64,000 nucleotides of DNA from Pseudonocardia sp. 73-21 (GTDB taxonomy: Bacteria; Actinomycetota; Actinomycetes; Mycobacteriales; Pseudonocardiaceae), in the NCBI RefSeq assembly GCF_001899645.1, contig NZ_MKVV01000050.1, positions 1 through 64,000 on the forward strand, in the 5' to 3' direction. Below, piece after piece: positions 53,278 to 63,489 of this stretch; the stretch's first letter is position 1, and every line of letters starts with the position of its first letter. The notes under the pieces were generated by a model. The model was given only the letters and a program-made list of their open reading frames with translations, had not been told where the DNA came from and ran no database searches. The position numbers and the translations under genes are program-made.

Positions 53278-54947
53278 CGCTGCGGGCGCAGCTGCCGGGC
53301 GCGGTCCCGAAGGGAGTAGCGCATGAACTTGCCGGTGCTGGTCATCGGGAACGACTCGACCAGCTCCACGGCCTCGGGCCACTTCGTGCGGCTGAGCCCC
53401 TTCTCGCCGAGGAAGGTGGTGAGGTCGCTCAGCGCGACGTCGTCCCCGGGGGTCGCCGGCACGACGAAGACGGCCGCCCGCTGGCCGAGCCGCTCGTCGG
53501 GCATCGCCACGACGGCGGCCTGGCCGACCCGGGGATGTTCGTAGAGCAGCTCCTCGATCTCCCTGGGGTCGATCTTGTAGCCGCCCCGGTTGATCAGGTC
53601 GTCGCGCCGCGACACGAAGTAGCCGTACCCGTCGGTGTCGAACCGGACGATGTCGGCCGAGCGGAACCAGCCCTCTGGGGTGAACATCCTGGCGGTGGTC
53701 TCCGGCTGGCCGTAGTAGCCGACCACGAAGTTGGCCCCGCGGGACCAGAGCTCGCCCTCCCCCGGGAGGGCGACGTCGTTGCCCTCGTCGTCCACCAGGC
53801 GCATCTCGATGCCGTCGATCACCGACCCGATGCTCCGGCTGGTGATCGAGATCGGGTCGCCGGGCCGGGTCATGTGGGTGACGCCGGCCTCGGTGTAGCC
53901 GTAGAACGCGGAGATCTCGGCCCCGAGCTGGGTGTGCAGCGCGTTGAGGGTCTCGGCCGGGCACGGGGCGCCCGCGTAGCAGATGCCGCGCAAGCTCCGC
54001 ACGTCGCGCGCTCCGAGGCCGGGGACGCGGGACAGGTCGATCAGCATCGGCGCCGCGCCGAGCAGGTACGTGGGCCGGTCCCGCTCCAGCAGCTCGACGC
54101 ATCGGGCCACGTCCCAGCCGGTGAGCAGCGTGAACGCCGCTCCGCGGTGCAGGGCCGAGAGCACCCCCAGGCCCAGCCCGGTCAGGTGCGCGATCGGTGT
54201 GACGATGATCCAGTGTGCGTCGCGGGGGAACCTCTGCCCGTGCTCGAAGCTCTGGATCCAGAACAGGTTGTTGGCGTGGGTGTGCAGCTCCGCCTTCGGT
54301 CGCCCGGTGGTTCCCGAGGTGAACATGATGAAGAACGGGTCGGCTCCGGTGGGACGCAACGCGTCGAGGTCGTGCACCGGCTGCTCCGCGGCGATCATGG
54401 CCTCGAAGGACAGTAGGTCCTGGCCACCCTCCCCACCGGCCACGATGACGTGCTCCAGCACGTCGACCCGCTCGCGCATCGTCCGGGCCAGCGGCACGAA
54501 CTCACGGCCCTTGAACGACGCGGGAACCACCAGGGCGCGCGCGCCGGTCAGGTTCAGCACGTAGTCCAGGTCGTGCTCGTCGTAGACGACGTGCAGGAAG
54601 ACCGGCACGATCCTGGCCCTGGCGCAGGCCATCAGGGTCAGGCAGAACTCGCTGGAGTTGGGCAGCTGCATCGCGAGCCGGTCACCGGGCTCGAGCCCCA
54701 GGCTCAGCAGCGAGTTCGCCAGCTGCCGGGTGCGCTGCTCGTACTCGCCGTAGCTGGTGCGCCTGCCGTCCTCGTCGATGATCGCGAGGGCGTTGGGACG
54801 CTCGGCCGCGTGCCGCTCGAGATCGTGCACGAAGCTCTGTTCGGTCCAAGCCCCGTCGTCGACGTAGCGCTGGAGCGTCTCGCGGGTGACCCACGTGTCG
54901 GTGCGGGCGGCCAGTTCGTCGAGCCGCTCGTTGAGCGTGTCGGACAT
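53274..54947 (-). CDS. acyl-CoA ligase (AMP-forming)
   Basis: A 557-residue ANL ligase resembling the cyclohexanecarboxylate/2,3-dihydroxybenzoate type in overall layout. The P-loop is FTSGTTGRPKA, then ELHTHANNLFW, YGYTEAGVTHM, GWFRSADIVRFD, SRRDDLINRGGYKIDPREIE, and the catalytic Lys in TSTGKFMRYSL. GAGGAA stands before the ATG at 54947. It is coupled with the CoA-transferase homologue downstream and preceded by an acyl-CoA dehydrogenase. It could be the AliA-type activating enzyme for a ring carboxylate, but this rests on context and general resemblance only. Confidence 0.9.
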   Translation of the reverse strand: MSDTLNERLDELAARTDTWVTRETLQRYVDDGAWTEQSFVHDLERHAAERPNALAIIDEDGRRTSYGEYEQRTRQLANSLLSLGLEPGDRLAMQLPNSSEFCLTLMACARARIVPVFLHVVYDEHDLDYVLNLTGARALVVPASFKGREFVPLARTMRERVDVLEHVIVAGGEGGQDLLSFEAMIAAEQPVHDLDALRPTGADPFFIMFTSGTTGRPKAELHTHANNLFWIQSFEHGQRFPRDAHWIIVTPIAHLTGLGLGVLSALHRGAAFTLLTGWDVARCVELLERDRPTYLLGAAPMLIDLSRVPGLGARDVRSLRGICYAGAPCPAETLNALHTQLGAEISAFYGYTEAGVTHMTRPGDPISITSRSIGSVIDGIEMRLVDDEGNDVALPGEGELWSRGANFVVGYYGQPETTARMFTPEGWFRSADIVRFDTDGYGYFVSRRDDLINRGGYKIDPREIEELLYEHPRVGQAAVVAMPDERLGQRAAVFVVPATPGDDVALSDLTTFLGEKGLSRTKWPEAVELVESFPMTSTGKFMRYSLRDRARQLRPQR

Positions 54948-54961
54948 GCGTTCCTCGTCAA

Positions 54962-56104
54962 TCAGTCGTTGAGGCCGAGCTGGCCGGCGATGATGTTCTT
55001 CTGGATCTGCGACGTCCCGCCGAAGATCGTCATAACGAGGCTGTCGCGCACGTAGGACTGCATGTCGCTCTCCATGCTGTAGCCCATGCCGCCCATGAAC
55101 TGCATGCCCTGCAGTGCGGCCTCCTTAGCCGTCTCGGTGGCGAAGAGCTTCGCCATCGACGCCTCCGCGGGCGCTGGATCGCCCTCGTCGAGAAGCTCGG
55201 CGACATGGCGGACCAGCAACCGGGCGGCCAGCAGCTTGGTGGCGGTCTCGGCCAGCCCGTGCTGGAGGGCCTGGAAGCGACCGATCGGCTGCCCGAACTG
55301 GTGCCGGTCCTTCACGTAGCGCAGCACGTCGTCGAACGCGCGCTGGCCGACCCCGACCGCTTCGGCCCCGATGATCATCCGCTCGCTGTTGAGGCCCTGC
55401 ACCAAGGCCTGCCAGCCGTTGTCGATCCCGCCGACGATGTCGGCGTCGGTGGCCGGTACGTCGGCGTAGCGGGTGATGGTGGTGTCGATGTGGCCGAGCA
55501 TGTCCAGCTTCGTGACGTCGACGGCATCCATCGGCACGAGGAACAGCGAGATGCCCCGGTGCTTGGCCGCGTCCGGGTTGGTGCGCGTGACGACCAATAC
55601 CCAGCGCGCGTGGTTGGCGTTGCTCGTGTAGATCTTCTCGCCGTTGATCCGCCAGCCGTCGCCGTCGCGGCGGGCGTGGGTGCGCACGGCGGCCGCGTCG
55701 GACCCGGTGTCCGGCTCGGTGATCGCGATCGACAGCACCGCCCCTTGCGCCACGGCGGGGAGCACGCGACGCTTCTGCTCCTCGGTGCCGAACCTGATCA
55801 GGGCCTGCGCGGTGATCACCGTGGTCAGGTAGCCGGTGACCGGCAGCCGATGGTAGGACAACCGCTCGGTGAGCAGCGCGACGTCGGACAGCCGGCCTCC
55901 CGAGCCGCCGTACTCCTCGGGGATGGTCAGGCCCAGCCAGCCGGTGGCCGCCAGCTTCCGATAGAGGGCGTCGTCGTGGGCGATGGTGCCGTTCGCGGTG
56001 ACGTCCCGAAGCCGGTGCGGCGGGCACTCCCGCTCGCAGAACGCATCCACCGCCTTGACGAAGTCGGCCTGTTCCGGGGTGAGTCGCTCCCGTAGCGCCG
56101 CCAT
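54962..56104 (-). CDS. acyl-CoA dehydrogenase
   Basis: A 380-residue acyl-CoA dehydrogenase. IPEEYGGSGGRL, AITEPDTGSDAAAVRTHAR and GEKIYTSNANHARW mark the first two domains. HQFGQPIGRFQALQHGLAE, GGMGYSMESDMQSYVRD and FGGTSQIQKNIIAGQLGL mark the third. Gly replaces the medium-chain Glu, and the Glu of LNSERMI is the likely base. The ATG at 56104 is preferred (GAGG six bases upstream); a GTG at 56116 with AGGA is an alternative. It is the first gene of the transcript with the ligase at 53274. An inverted repeat lies 20 bases upstream. Confidence 0.91.
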   Translation of the reverse strand: MAALRERLTPEQADFVKAVDAFCERECPPHRLRDVTANGTIAHDDALYRKLAATGWLGLTIPEEYGGSGGRLSDVALLTERLSYHRLPVTGYLTTVITAQALIRFGTEEQKRRVLPAVAQGAVLSIAITEPDTGSDAAAVRTHARRDGDGWRINGEKIYTSNANHARWVLVVTRTNPDAAKHRGISLFLVPMDAVDVTKLDMLGHIDTTITRYADVPATDADIVGGIDNGWQALVQGLNSERMIIGAEAVGVGQRAFDDVLRYVKDRHQFGQPIGRFQALQHGLAETATKLLAARLLVRHVAELLDEGDPAPAEASMAKLFATETAKEAALQGMQFMGGMGYSMESDMQSYVRDSLVMTIFGGTSQIQKNIIAGQLGLND

Positions 56105-56123
56105 GGCAAACCTCACTGTTTTC

Positions 56124-56137
56124 CTGATAAGGATCAG
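56124..56137. promoter_or_regulatory. inverted repeat CTGAT-AAGG-ATCAG in divergent promoter
   Basis: Perfect 5-base arms with a 4-base centre lie in the 109-base gap between the minus-strand dehydrogenase and the plus-strand hydrolase at 56214. The position suits an operator for the dehydrogenase operon. The TetR-type gene at 58051 is the nearest regulator. Confidence 0.45.
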
Positions 56138-56213
56138 CCGGTACGTTAGCGGCTCGCGGCGACTGCGTCACTAGGCGCTGCCCGTCGCGCACGACCTCGT
56201 CGAGGAGGACCGG

Positions 56214-57101
56214 ATGAGCACTGTCGAAGACGCCCACACCTCGGAGCTGGTGTCCCGGGACGGCACCCGGGTGGTGGTCTACCGGTGGGATCCGGTCGGC
56301 GCTGCGCGCGGCATCGTGCAGATCGCGCACGGAATGGGGGAGCACGCGCGGCGCTACGCCGAGACCGCGGCGGCGCTGAACGCGGCCGGCTTCGTGGTCT
56401 ACGCCAACGACCACCGTGGCCACGGCGCCACCGCGGGCGACTCGTCGCGCTTCGGGGTGTTCGGGGAGGACGGGTGGAACCGCCTGGTCGGGGACATCGG
56501 GGCGCTGGTGGAGACGGTCCATGACGCCCACCCCGGGCTGCCTGTCGTGCTGCTCGGGCACAGCATGGGGTCGCTGGCCACCCAGCAGTACCTGCTCGAC
56601 CATAGCGGGAGCATCGATGCTGCCGTCCTCTCCGGCAGCACCGCACTCGACCAGCTCGCCGCGGCGATCGACCTGGACCAGCCCCTCGAGCTCGCCGGGT
56701 TCAACGCGGCCTTCGAGCCGGCCCGCACCGAGTCCGACTGGCTCAGCCGTGACGAGGCGATCGTGGACGCCTACGTAGCCGATCCCGCCTGCGGATTCGG
56801 CACCGACGTCCCGTCGTCGAAGCTGATGTTCGGCGCGGGCACCGAGCTGGCCGATCCGCAGCGGCTCGCGGGGATCCGCGCGGACCTGCCGCTCTACGTC
56901 GTCGCCGGTGACCAGGACCCGATCAACGCTGGGCTTGCGCTGCTCAACCTGCTCGTCGAGCGTTACCGTGCGGCCGGGCTGACCGACGTCACCGTAGCCA
57001 CCTACGAGGGCGCCAGGCACGAGATCCTCAACGAGACCAACCGTGCCGAGGTGGTCGCCGACCTGGTGGCGTGGCTCGACCGGGTGCTCAGCGCACGCTG
57101 A
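56214..57101 (+). CDS. alpha/beta hydrolase, monoacylglycerol-lipase-like
   Basis: A 295-residue alpha/beta hydrolase of the lysophospholipase/monoacylglycerol lipase group. AHGMGEHARRY near 38 forms the oxyanion region, GHSMGS near 119 carries the Ser nucleophile, Asp lies in VAGDQDPIN, and His in YEGARHEILNE. There is no signal peptide or membrane segment. It could open a lactone or ester made by the BVMOs. GAGGAGGACCGG stands just before the ATG at 56214. It is followed after 37 bases by a true enoyl-CoA hydratase and then a TetR gene, probably one transcript. Confidence 0.9.
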   Translation: MSTVEDAHTSELVSRDGTRVVVYRWDPVGAARGIVQIAHGMGEHARRYAETAAALNAAGFVVYANDHRGHGATAGDSSRFGVFGEDGWNRLVGDIGALVETVHDAHPGLPVVLLGHSMGSLATQQYLLDHSGSIDAAVLSGSTALDQLAAAIDLDQPLELAGFNAAFEPARTESDWLSRDEAIVDAYVADPACGFGTDVPSSKLMFGAGTELADPQRLAGIRADLPLYVVAGDQDPINAGLALLNLLVERYRAAGLTDVTVATYEGARHEILNETNRAEVVADLVAWLDRVLSAR

Positions 57102-57138
57102 GCCGCGACCGCGACCCGAGCACAAGGAGGACAGTGAG

Positions 57139-57942
57139 ATGACCGTGACCGATACCGAACTCCAGCACGTCCGGATCGAGGTCGACCGCGGCGTCGGCCT
57201 GCTGACCGTGGACCGACCGCCGGCGAACGCACTGGACCTCGAGCTCGTCCAGGAGATCTCGCTGGCGGCGGCGCGGACAGCGGCCCGAGACGACGTGGGC
57301 GCTCTTGTGATAACCGGTGCCGGGCCGCGGTTCGTCGCGGGCGCCGACATCAAGATGATGAACACGCTCGACGCGGACGAGATGCCGCGGTTCATCAGCG
57401 GCATCCAGCGGGCGATGGACGACCTCGAGGCCATCCCGCTGCCGACCATCGCCGCTGTCAACGGCCACGCGATGGGTGGTGGCATGGAGCTGGCGCTGGC
57501 CTGCGACCTGCGGATGCTCGCCGAGGGGGCACGGATCGGACTGCCCGAGGTGAAGCTGGGCCTGCTCCCCGGGGCGGGGGGCACGCAACGGCTCGTGGAG
57601 GTCGTGGGCAAGGGCAGGGCCCTGGACCTGCTCTATACCGGACGCCAGCTCGGGGCCGCGGAGGCGCTGTCGCTGGGCCTGGTCAACAGTGTGCACCCGG
57701 TCGACCGGCTCCTGGCCGAGGCCGTGGAGTTCGCCGCCGGCCTTGCGGCGGGGGCCCGCCCGGCGCTGCAAGAGCTCAAGGCGTGCGTGCTGGCCCATCT
57801 CGACGGCGGCCGGCGAGCGGGGATGCGCGCCGAGGCATCCGGAATCGACCGGCTCTTCGGCACCGCCGACGCCAGGGAAGGGATCGCGGCGTTCGTCGAG
57901 AAGCGGCCGCCGCGTTTCGGGCAGGGGACGGGCCGGGACTGA
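57139..57942 (+). CDS. enoyl-CoA hydratase with both catalytic glutamates (BadK/PaaF-like)
   Basis: A 267-residue crotonase. It is the only one of the island's five non-BadI crotonases with both hydratase glutamates: Glu117 in GGGMELALACD and Glu137 in GLPEVKLGLLPGAGGTQRL. It therefore should hydrate a 2-enoyl-CoA to the 3-hydroxyacyl-CoA. Its overall sequence resembles BadK, the cyclohex-1-ene-carboxyl-CoA hydratase, as well as fatty acid and phenylacetate hydratases. As a BadK equivalent it would link the AliB-like and BadH-like steps. AAGGAGG stands eight bases before the ATG at 57139. Substrate specificity within this large family cannot be fixed from the motifs. Confidence 0.92.
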   Translation: MTVTDTELQHVRIEVDRGVGLLTVDRPPANALDLELVQEISLAAARTAARDDVGALVITGAGPRFVAGADIKMMNTLDADEMPRFISGIQRAMDDLEAIPLPTIAAVNGHAMGGGMELALACDLRMLAEGARIGLPEVKLGLLPGAGGTQRLVEVVGKGRALDLLYTGRQLGAAEALSLGLVNSVHPVDRLLAEAVEFAAGLAAGARPALQELKACVLAHLDGGRRAGMRAEASGIDRLFGTADAREGIAAFVEKRPPRFGQGTGRD

Positions 57943-58050
57943 GGGGTCGCGCTCGGCGCGGGCGAGTCCCCGACCATCGGGTGGGATATCGGACCCTCGT
58001 CGGTTGTCGACCGCCTGGTAGCCTCGGAGACCGAACCGGGGAGCTGATGG

Positions 58051-58692
58051 ATGAGCGGGGCGGTCGGAGTGCCGTGGCAGCCGCCGCCGGGGCGGGTCGC
58101 GCGGCGCCGCGACCGCAAGGTGCAGGACATCCTCTCCGCGGCTGCCGAGGTGCTCGCCGAGCGCGGCTACCACGGCCTGAGCCTGGATGAGATCGCCGAT
58201 CGGCTGGACCTGACGAAGGCCTCTCTCTACCACTACTTCCCGAGCAAGGAGGCACTGGTCAGTTCCTGCCTCGAACAGCTGGGCAGCTCGCTCAACGACC
58301 AGCTGCGCAGCCTCGTCGAGGCCAACCCGGGCACCGCGACCGAGCAGCTCGGCCTGCTGATCAGGAGCCAGCTGGACCTGGTCGTCCGCACTCGCCCGGA
58401 AATGGCCCGGTTGTTCATCCAGCCGCAGGACTGGCCGGAGCCCTACCGCCGACGCACCCGGCGCCTTCGTGAGCAGCACGACGCGATCTTCCGCGCGGTG
58501 GTGCGCCGCGGTATCGCCCTCGGTGAGTTCGTCGTGGACGAGGACGTGGCGATGCACAACCTATACGGCGCGATGAACCACGTGCCGGTGTGGTTCCGCG
58601 GCCGTCGCAAGAAGGATCTCGATTCCGCCGCCGCCGCGGTCGCGTCCAACCTCCTGCGCCTGTTCCACCCCTCGGCCGGGCCGGGCTGCTGA
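58051..58692 (+). CDS. TetR-family transcriptional regulator
   Basis: A 213-residue TetR-type regulator. The DNA-binding helices cover about residues 24-65, with HGLSLDEIADRLDLTKASLYHYFPSK (given here only as the family pattern of LSLDEIADRLDLTK plus SLYHYF). The ligand domain contains MARLFIQPQDWPEPYRRRTR. In general build it resembles regulators of actinobacterial fatty acid and steroid catabolism that respond to CoA esters. GGGGAG stands seven bases before the ATG at 58051. It follows the hydratase after 108 bases and may control its own operon and the divergent dehydrogenase promoter at 56124. Confidence 0.88.
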   Translation: MSGAVGVPWQPPPGRVARRRDRKVQDILSAAAEVLAERGYHGLSLDEIADRLDLTKASLYHYFPSKEALVSSCLEQLGSSLNDQLRSLVEANPGTATEQLGLLIRSQLDLVVRTRPEMARLFIQPQDWPEPYRRRTRRLREQHDAIFRAVVRRGIALGEFVVDEDVAMHNLYGAMNHVPVWFRGRRKKDLDSAAAAVASNLLRLFHPSAGPGC

Positions 58693-58753
58693 ACAGGGGC
58701 GCCCGGGTGGGATGCCGGCGGTGGGCTGGAGCGCGGGCACGTCCAGGAGTGCG

Positions 58754-59101
58754 GCCTCGCTCCCGCACCGGGACGCCGGCGGCGGACCACTCGGCCGGGT
58801 TCTCCCCGCCCACGCCGACCCCGAGGGCGAACCGTCCCCGGGACACGGCCTGCGCCGTGGCGATCTGCTTCGCCACCCAGGCCGGGTTGCGCAGCGCGAT
58901 CAGCCGCACGCAGGTGCCGATCGACGGCGTCCTGGTGACCGAGGCCGCCGTCGCGAGCGCGATCGCGCTGTCCAGCATCGGGGTGTGGAAGGCGAGGTGG
59001 TCGCCGGCCCAGATCGTGTCGGCGCCGATCCGTTCCAGGTGGACCACCGCCGCGGCGATGTCGGCTGTGCCCCGCCCTGGCGGGTCCGAGGTCCGCAGCA
59101 T
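58754..59101 (-). pseudogene. truncated luciferase-like monooxygenase gene
   Basis: On the minus strand, an open segment encodes the first third of a luciferase-like barrel: HLERIGADTIWAGDHLAFHT, PMLDSAIALATAASV, LIALRNPAWVAKQIATA, SRGRFALGVGVGGENPAEW and VPVRERG. After this point the similarity stops, and the frame reads as Arg/Pro-rich noise up to the TetR gene. About two thirds of a normal protein is missing, and no good ribosome site precedes it. It is a decayed gene of the same superfamily as 37970-39019, but not a close copy. It occupies most of the 58693-59357 gap; the rest shows nothing else. Confidence 0.6.
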
Positions 59102-59357
59102 CGCGCCGGTGCGCGGGCCGGTGCGTGGCTCATCCCGTGTCCGGCGGCTCCCCGGCCGGGGCTGCTCGCCGCCGGTGCAGCATTGGGTGGACTCCAACAT
59201 CTGATCGTAGAACGACGTGTCGGACGAACTTTGAACTGATGGTTGAAGAAAGGGTGGCGTCGTCCCTCGCCCGAGCTCGACCGGACGTCTAGGGTGCGGA
59301 CATGGTTGATGCAACCCTTCCCGGTCCGGTACCGACGGCGACGATCAGCTCCCGCTC

Positions 59358-60218
59358 GTGAACGCCGTCCGCCCGGGTGAACGGGTCGTGTTCGACGGGA
59401 CTGCCGGCAAGATCGTCGGCGACCGCTGGGACGGGGTCGGCGAGCACCGTGGGGCCGTGCTGCTGCTGCACGGCGGCGGCCAGACCCGGCACTCCTGGTT
59501 CCGCACAGCTGCCGCCCTGGCCGACAACGGGTGGACCTCGGTCGCGCTGGATGCCCGCGGGCACGGCGACAGCGACTGGTCGCCCGACGGTGACTATGGC
59601 ATCGACGGGCTGGTCGCCGACCTGGCATCCGTGGTCGGGGCCATGGAGGAACGCCCGCTGCTGATCGGCGCATCGATGGGCGGGATGACCTCGCTCGTCG
59701 CGCAGGGCGAGCTTGGGGAGGTGGCCCGCGCGCTCGTGCTCGTCGACATCGTGCCGCGGGCGGAACCCGCGGGCGTGGCCCGGATCATGGCGTTCATGAG
59801 CGCGAACCCCGACGGGTTCGGTTCGCTGGACGAGGTCGCGGAGGCCGTACGGGCCTACAACCCGCACCGCAAGCGCGCGCCGACCACCGAGGGTCTGCGC
59901 AAGAACGTACGGCAGCGGGAGAACGGCCGGTGGTACTGGCACTGGGACCCGGCGTTCCTGCAGATCGACTCCGAGCCGCGTCGCTCCACCACCCACGAAC
60001 GGGCCGCTGCGGCGGCGCGGCGGGTCACCGTGCCGACCCTGCTGGTGCGCGGGGAACAGTCCGACATCGTCAGCGACGAGGGTGTCGCGGAGTTCCTCGA
60101 GCTCATCCCCGGTTCGCGGCACGTGGACGTGTCCGCCACTGGTCACATGGTCGCGGGCGACGACAACGACGCCTTCACCTCCACGGTGCTGGCGTTCCTG
60201 GCCGACAGCGACATCTGA
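59358..60218 (+). CDS. alpha/beta hydrolase
   Basis: A 286-residue alpha/beta hydrolase. LLLHGGGQTRHSW near 36 gives the oxyanion region, DARGHGDSDW follows, the nucleophile lies in GASMGG near 105, Asp in GEQSDIVSD, and His in SATGHMVAGDD near the end. It resembles the epoxide-hydrolase/peroxidase-like branch; ester, lactone or C-C bond hydrolysis are all possible. The GTG at 59358 is used; a short open frame from 59302 overlaps it by GTGA, but shows no similarity to known proteins. It is followed after 42 bases by a citrate-synthase-like gene, and the two probably share a transcript. Confidence 0.88.
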   Translation: MNAVRPGERVVFDGTAGKIVGDRWDGVGEHRGAVLLLHGGGQTRHSWFRTAAALADNGWTSVALDARGHGDSDWSPDGDYGIDGLVADLASVVGAMEERPLLIGASMGGMTSLVAQGELGEVARALVLVDIVPRAEPAGVARIMAFMSANPDGFGSLDEVAEAVRAYNPHRKRAPTTEGLRKNVRQRENGRWYWHWDPAFLQIDSEPRRSTTHERAAAAARRVTVPTLLVRGEQSDIVSDEGVAEFLELIPGSRHVDVSATGHMVAGDDNDAFTSTVLAFLADSDI

Positions 60219-60260
60219 CCGGCGGCAAGCGGGCCGGCAGTGGGAGTGGGGCGTTCCGCG

Positions 60261-61088
60261 ATGGCGAGCGGCGACGGCCTGCGGTTCCGTACCGCGATCA
60301 CCGAGATGGACGACGAGGATATCTACGTCCGGGGCTACCCGCTGTCGGACCTGATCCGCGGCCGCAGCTACGCCGAGTGCACCTGGCTGACCCTGCGCGG
60401 CGAACTGCCCACCGCCGCGCAGGCCGCGGTGTTCGAGGCCGTGCTGTGCGGGCTGATGTCGTACCCGGCCGCGCGCGGACCGAACATCCTCGCCGGGCGC
60501 ATCGCGGTCTCGGTGAACCCCGATACCTCCGTCGGGATCCTCGCGGCGCTGTCCTGCGCGGGGCGCCGGACGATCTCGCCGGAGCACACGGGGGAGATGC
60601 TGTCCGCCGCCCTGCGGCGTCTCGGGGACGACCCGACCGGCGCCGAGGTGTCGGCCGTGGCCGCCGCCGTCGCGAGGGAGCGCCGCGAGGCGCAGGAGCC
60701 GCTACCCGGGGCGGGGCACCCGGAGTTCACCGAACAGGACCCCCGGGCCGTCGCGGTACTGGATGTAGCGCGCAGGCACGGTGTGGAGGGCACCGTCAGC
60801 CGGTTGCACGACGCGATCGTCGCCGAGTACAACGCGCTGCGCCCCGGCCGGCGACCGCTCCCGCTCAACATCGACGGCGCACTGGCCCGCGTGCTCACCG
60901 AGCTGGGGTTCGCGCCGCCGCAGATGTACGTCGTCAGCCTCATCTCGTTCCTGCCGGGGATCGCGGCGCACATGCTGGAGGAGATCGAGAGCGGGGCCCG
61001 GTTCCGGATGCTGGCGCCCGACCGCGAGGACTACGTCGGTCCGGCGCGGCGCCCGCTCCCACAGCGGGCGCCGGCCGAACCGGAGTGA
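60261..61088 (+). CDS. citrate-synthase-like protein (citryl-CoA lyase type)
   Basis: A 275-residue protein of the citrate synthase superfamily, much shorter than the roughly 430 residues of the metabolic enzyme. His153 in GAGHPEFTEQDPRA and Asp205 in LNIDGAL match two of the three catalytic residues. The first His of the classical triad is not evident; the region reads LSCAGRRTISPEH. Small proteins of this kind are annotated as citryl-CoA lyase or 2-methylcitrate-synthase-like, and several occur in degradation clusters. It could perform a Claisen-type cleavage or condensation of a CoA ester. The ATG at 60261 is preferred; a GTG at 60240 is possible. Confidence 0.78.
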   Translation: MASGDGLRFRTAITEMDDEDIYVRGYPLSDLIRGRSYAECTWLTLRGELPTAAQAAVFEAVLCGLMSYPAARGPNILAGRIAVSVNPDTSVGILAALSCAGRRTISPEHTGEMLSAALRRLGDDPTGAEVSAVAAAVARERREAQEPLPGAGHPEFTEQDPRAVAVLDVARRHGVEGTVSRLHDAIVAEYNALRPGRRPLPLNIDGALARVLTELGFAPPQMYVVSLISFLPGIAAHMLEEIESGARFRMLAPDREDYVGPARRPLPQRAPAEPE

Positions 61089-61098
61089 GCGTCGCTCC

Positions 61099-62124
61099 TC
61101 AGAGGGTATCGTTCAGTGCCTTGATCGGCATCTGGAGCTCGCCGAGCAGGTCGATGTCGGACTCCGCGGGGCGGCCCAGCGTGGTCAGGTAGTTGCCGAC
61201 GATCACGGCGTTGATGCCGCCGAGCATGCCGCGGCGGGCGCCGAGGTCGCCGAGGGTGATCTCCCGGCCGCCGGCGAAGCGCAGCACGGTGCGCGGCATC
61301 GCCAGTCGGAACGCCGCGATCGTGCGCAGGGCGTCGGGGCCGCCCATCGGCTCGAGATCGCCGAACGGGGTGCCGGGGCGCGGGTTGAGGAAGTTCAGCG
61401 GCACCTCGTCGGGGGTGAGGGCCGCCAGCTGGGCCGCGAACTCGGCGCGCTGCTCCAGCGACTCGCCCATGCCGACGATCCCGCCGCAGCAGACCTCCAT
61501 GCCGGCCTCGCGGACCAGCCGCAGCGTCTCGGAGCGCTCCTCCCACGTGTGGGTGGTGACGACGTTGGTGAAGTACGAGCGCGCCGTCTCGAGGTTGTGG
61601 TTGTAGCGGTGCACGCCCATCGCGGCGAGCTCGGTGACCTGCTCGGGGGTGAGCATGCCCAGCGAGCAGGCGATGTTGATGTCGACGGCGTCCTTGATCG
61701 CCGCGATGCCCGCCGCGACCTGCGCCATCAGCCGCTTGTCCGGCCCGCGCACGGCCGCGACGATGCAGAACTCGGTGGCCCCGGTCTTGGCCGTCTGCTT
61801 GGCCGCCTCCACCAGCGACGGCACGTCGAGCCACGCCGAGCGCACCGGGCTCTCGAACAGCCCCGACTGGGAGCAGAAGTGGCAGTCCTCGGGGCAGCCG
61901 CCGGTCTTCAGGGAGATGATGCCCTCGACCTCGACCTCCGGCCCGCACCAGCGCATCCGCACCTCGTGGGCCAGCTCCAGGAGCGCATCCAGCTCGGAGT
62001 CGGGCAGCCGCAGCACCTCCAGCACCTGCGCCTCGTCGAGACCGGCGCCGTTCTCGAGCACCTGGGTGCGTGCAGTGGTCAGGATGTCCGTCTCCGTCGT
62101 CGTCACGATGAGCGAGTGTGCCAT
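61099..62124 (-). CDS. bioB: biotin synthase
   Basis: A 341-residue radical-SAM enzyme that inserts sulfur into dethiobiotin to form biotin. The [4Fe-4S] motif is Cys77, Cys81, Cys84 in [14 protein letters not shown]. Further BioB signatures are [45 protein letters not shown], and the C-terminal [14 protein letters not shown]. There are no other bio genes in the window. A GGGACGGGA ribosome site precedes the ATG at 62124. It converges on the citrate-synthase-like gene and diverges from ribBA. It marks the change from the catabolic island to cofactor genes, although the badI-type product pimeloyl-CoA is a biotin precursor. Confidence 0.97.
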   Translation of the reverse strand: MAHSLIVTTTETDILTTARTQVLENGAGLDEAQVLEVLRLPDSELDALLELAHEVRMRWCGPEVEVEGIISLKTGGCPEDCHFCSQSGLFESPVRSAWLDVPSLVEAAKQTAKTGATEFCIVAAVRGPDKRLMAQVAAGIAAIKDAVDINIACSLGMLTPEQVTELAAMGVHRYNHNLETARSYFTNVVTTHTWEERSETLRLVREAGMEVCCGGIVGMGESLEQRAEFAAQLAALTPDEVPLNFLNPRPGTPFGDLEPMGGPDALRTIAAFRLAMPRTVLRFAGGREITLGDLGARRGMLGGINAVIVGNYLTTLGRPAESDIDLLGELQMPIKALNDTL

Positions 62125-62235
62125 TCCCGTCCCGCCGCTGATTTAGGACTGTGACATGACGGGCTGAGTGAATCAGGACGACGTGTCGCGATGTGGTACA
62201 CGTCGTCGGTGCGAAGGCCTCCTATCGTGATCCTT
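62125..62235. promoter_or_regulatory. divergent bioB/ribBA promoter region
   Basis: A widely spaced inverted repeat, CTGATT (62138-62143) and AATCAG (62171-62176), lies on the bioB side and might be a regulator site. TATCGT (62223-62228) stands seven bases before the ribBA ATG and could be a -10 box for a leaderless transcript. No FMN riboswitch fold is recognisable in this short space. Confidence 0.3.

Positions 62236-63485
<1,250 letters not shown>

Positions 63486-63489
<4 letters not shown>

Noticed and set aside
59302-59360. A 19-codon open frame ending in a GTGA overlap with the hydrolase at 59358
   Set aside because: It could be a leader peptide, but it has no ribosome site of note and no similarity. 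The evidence is too thin to annotate it.
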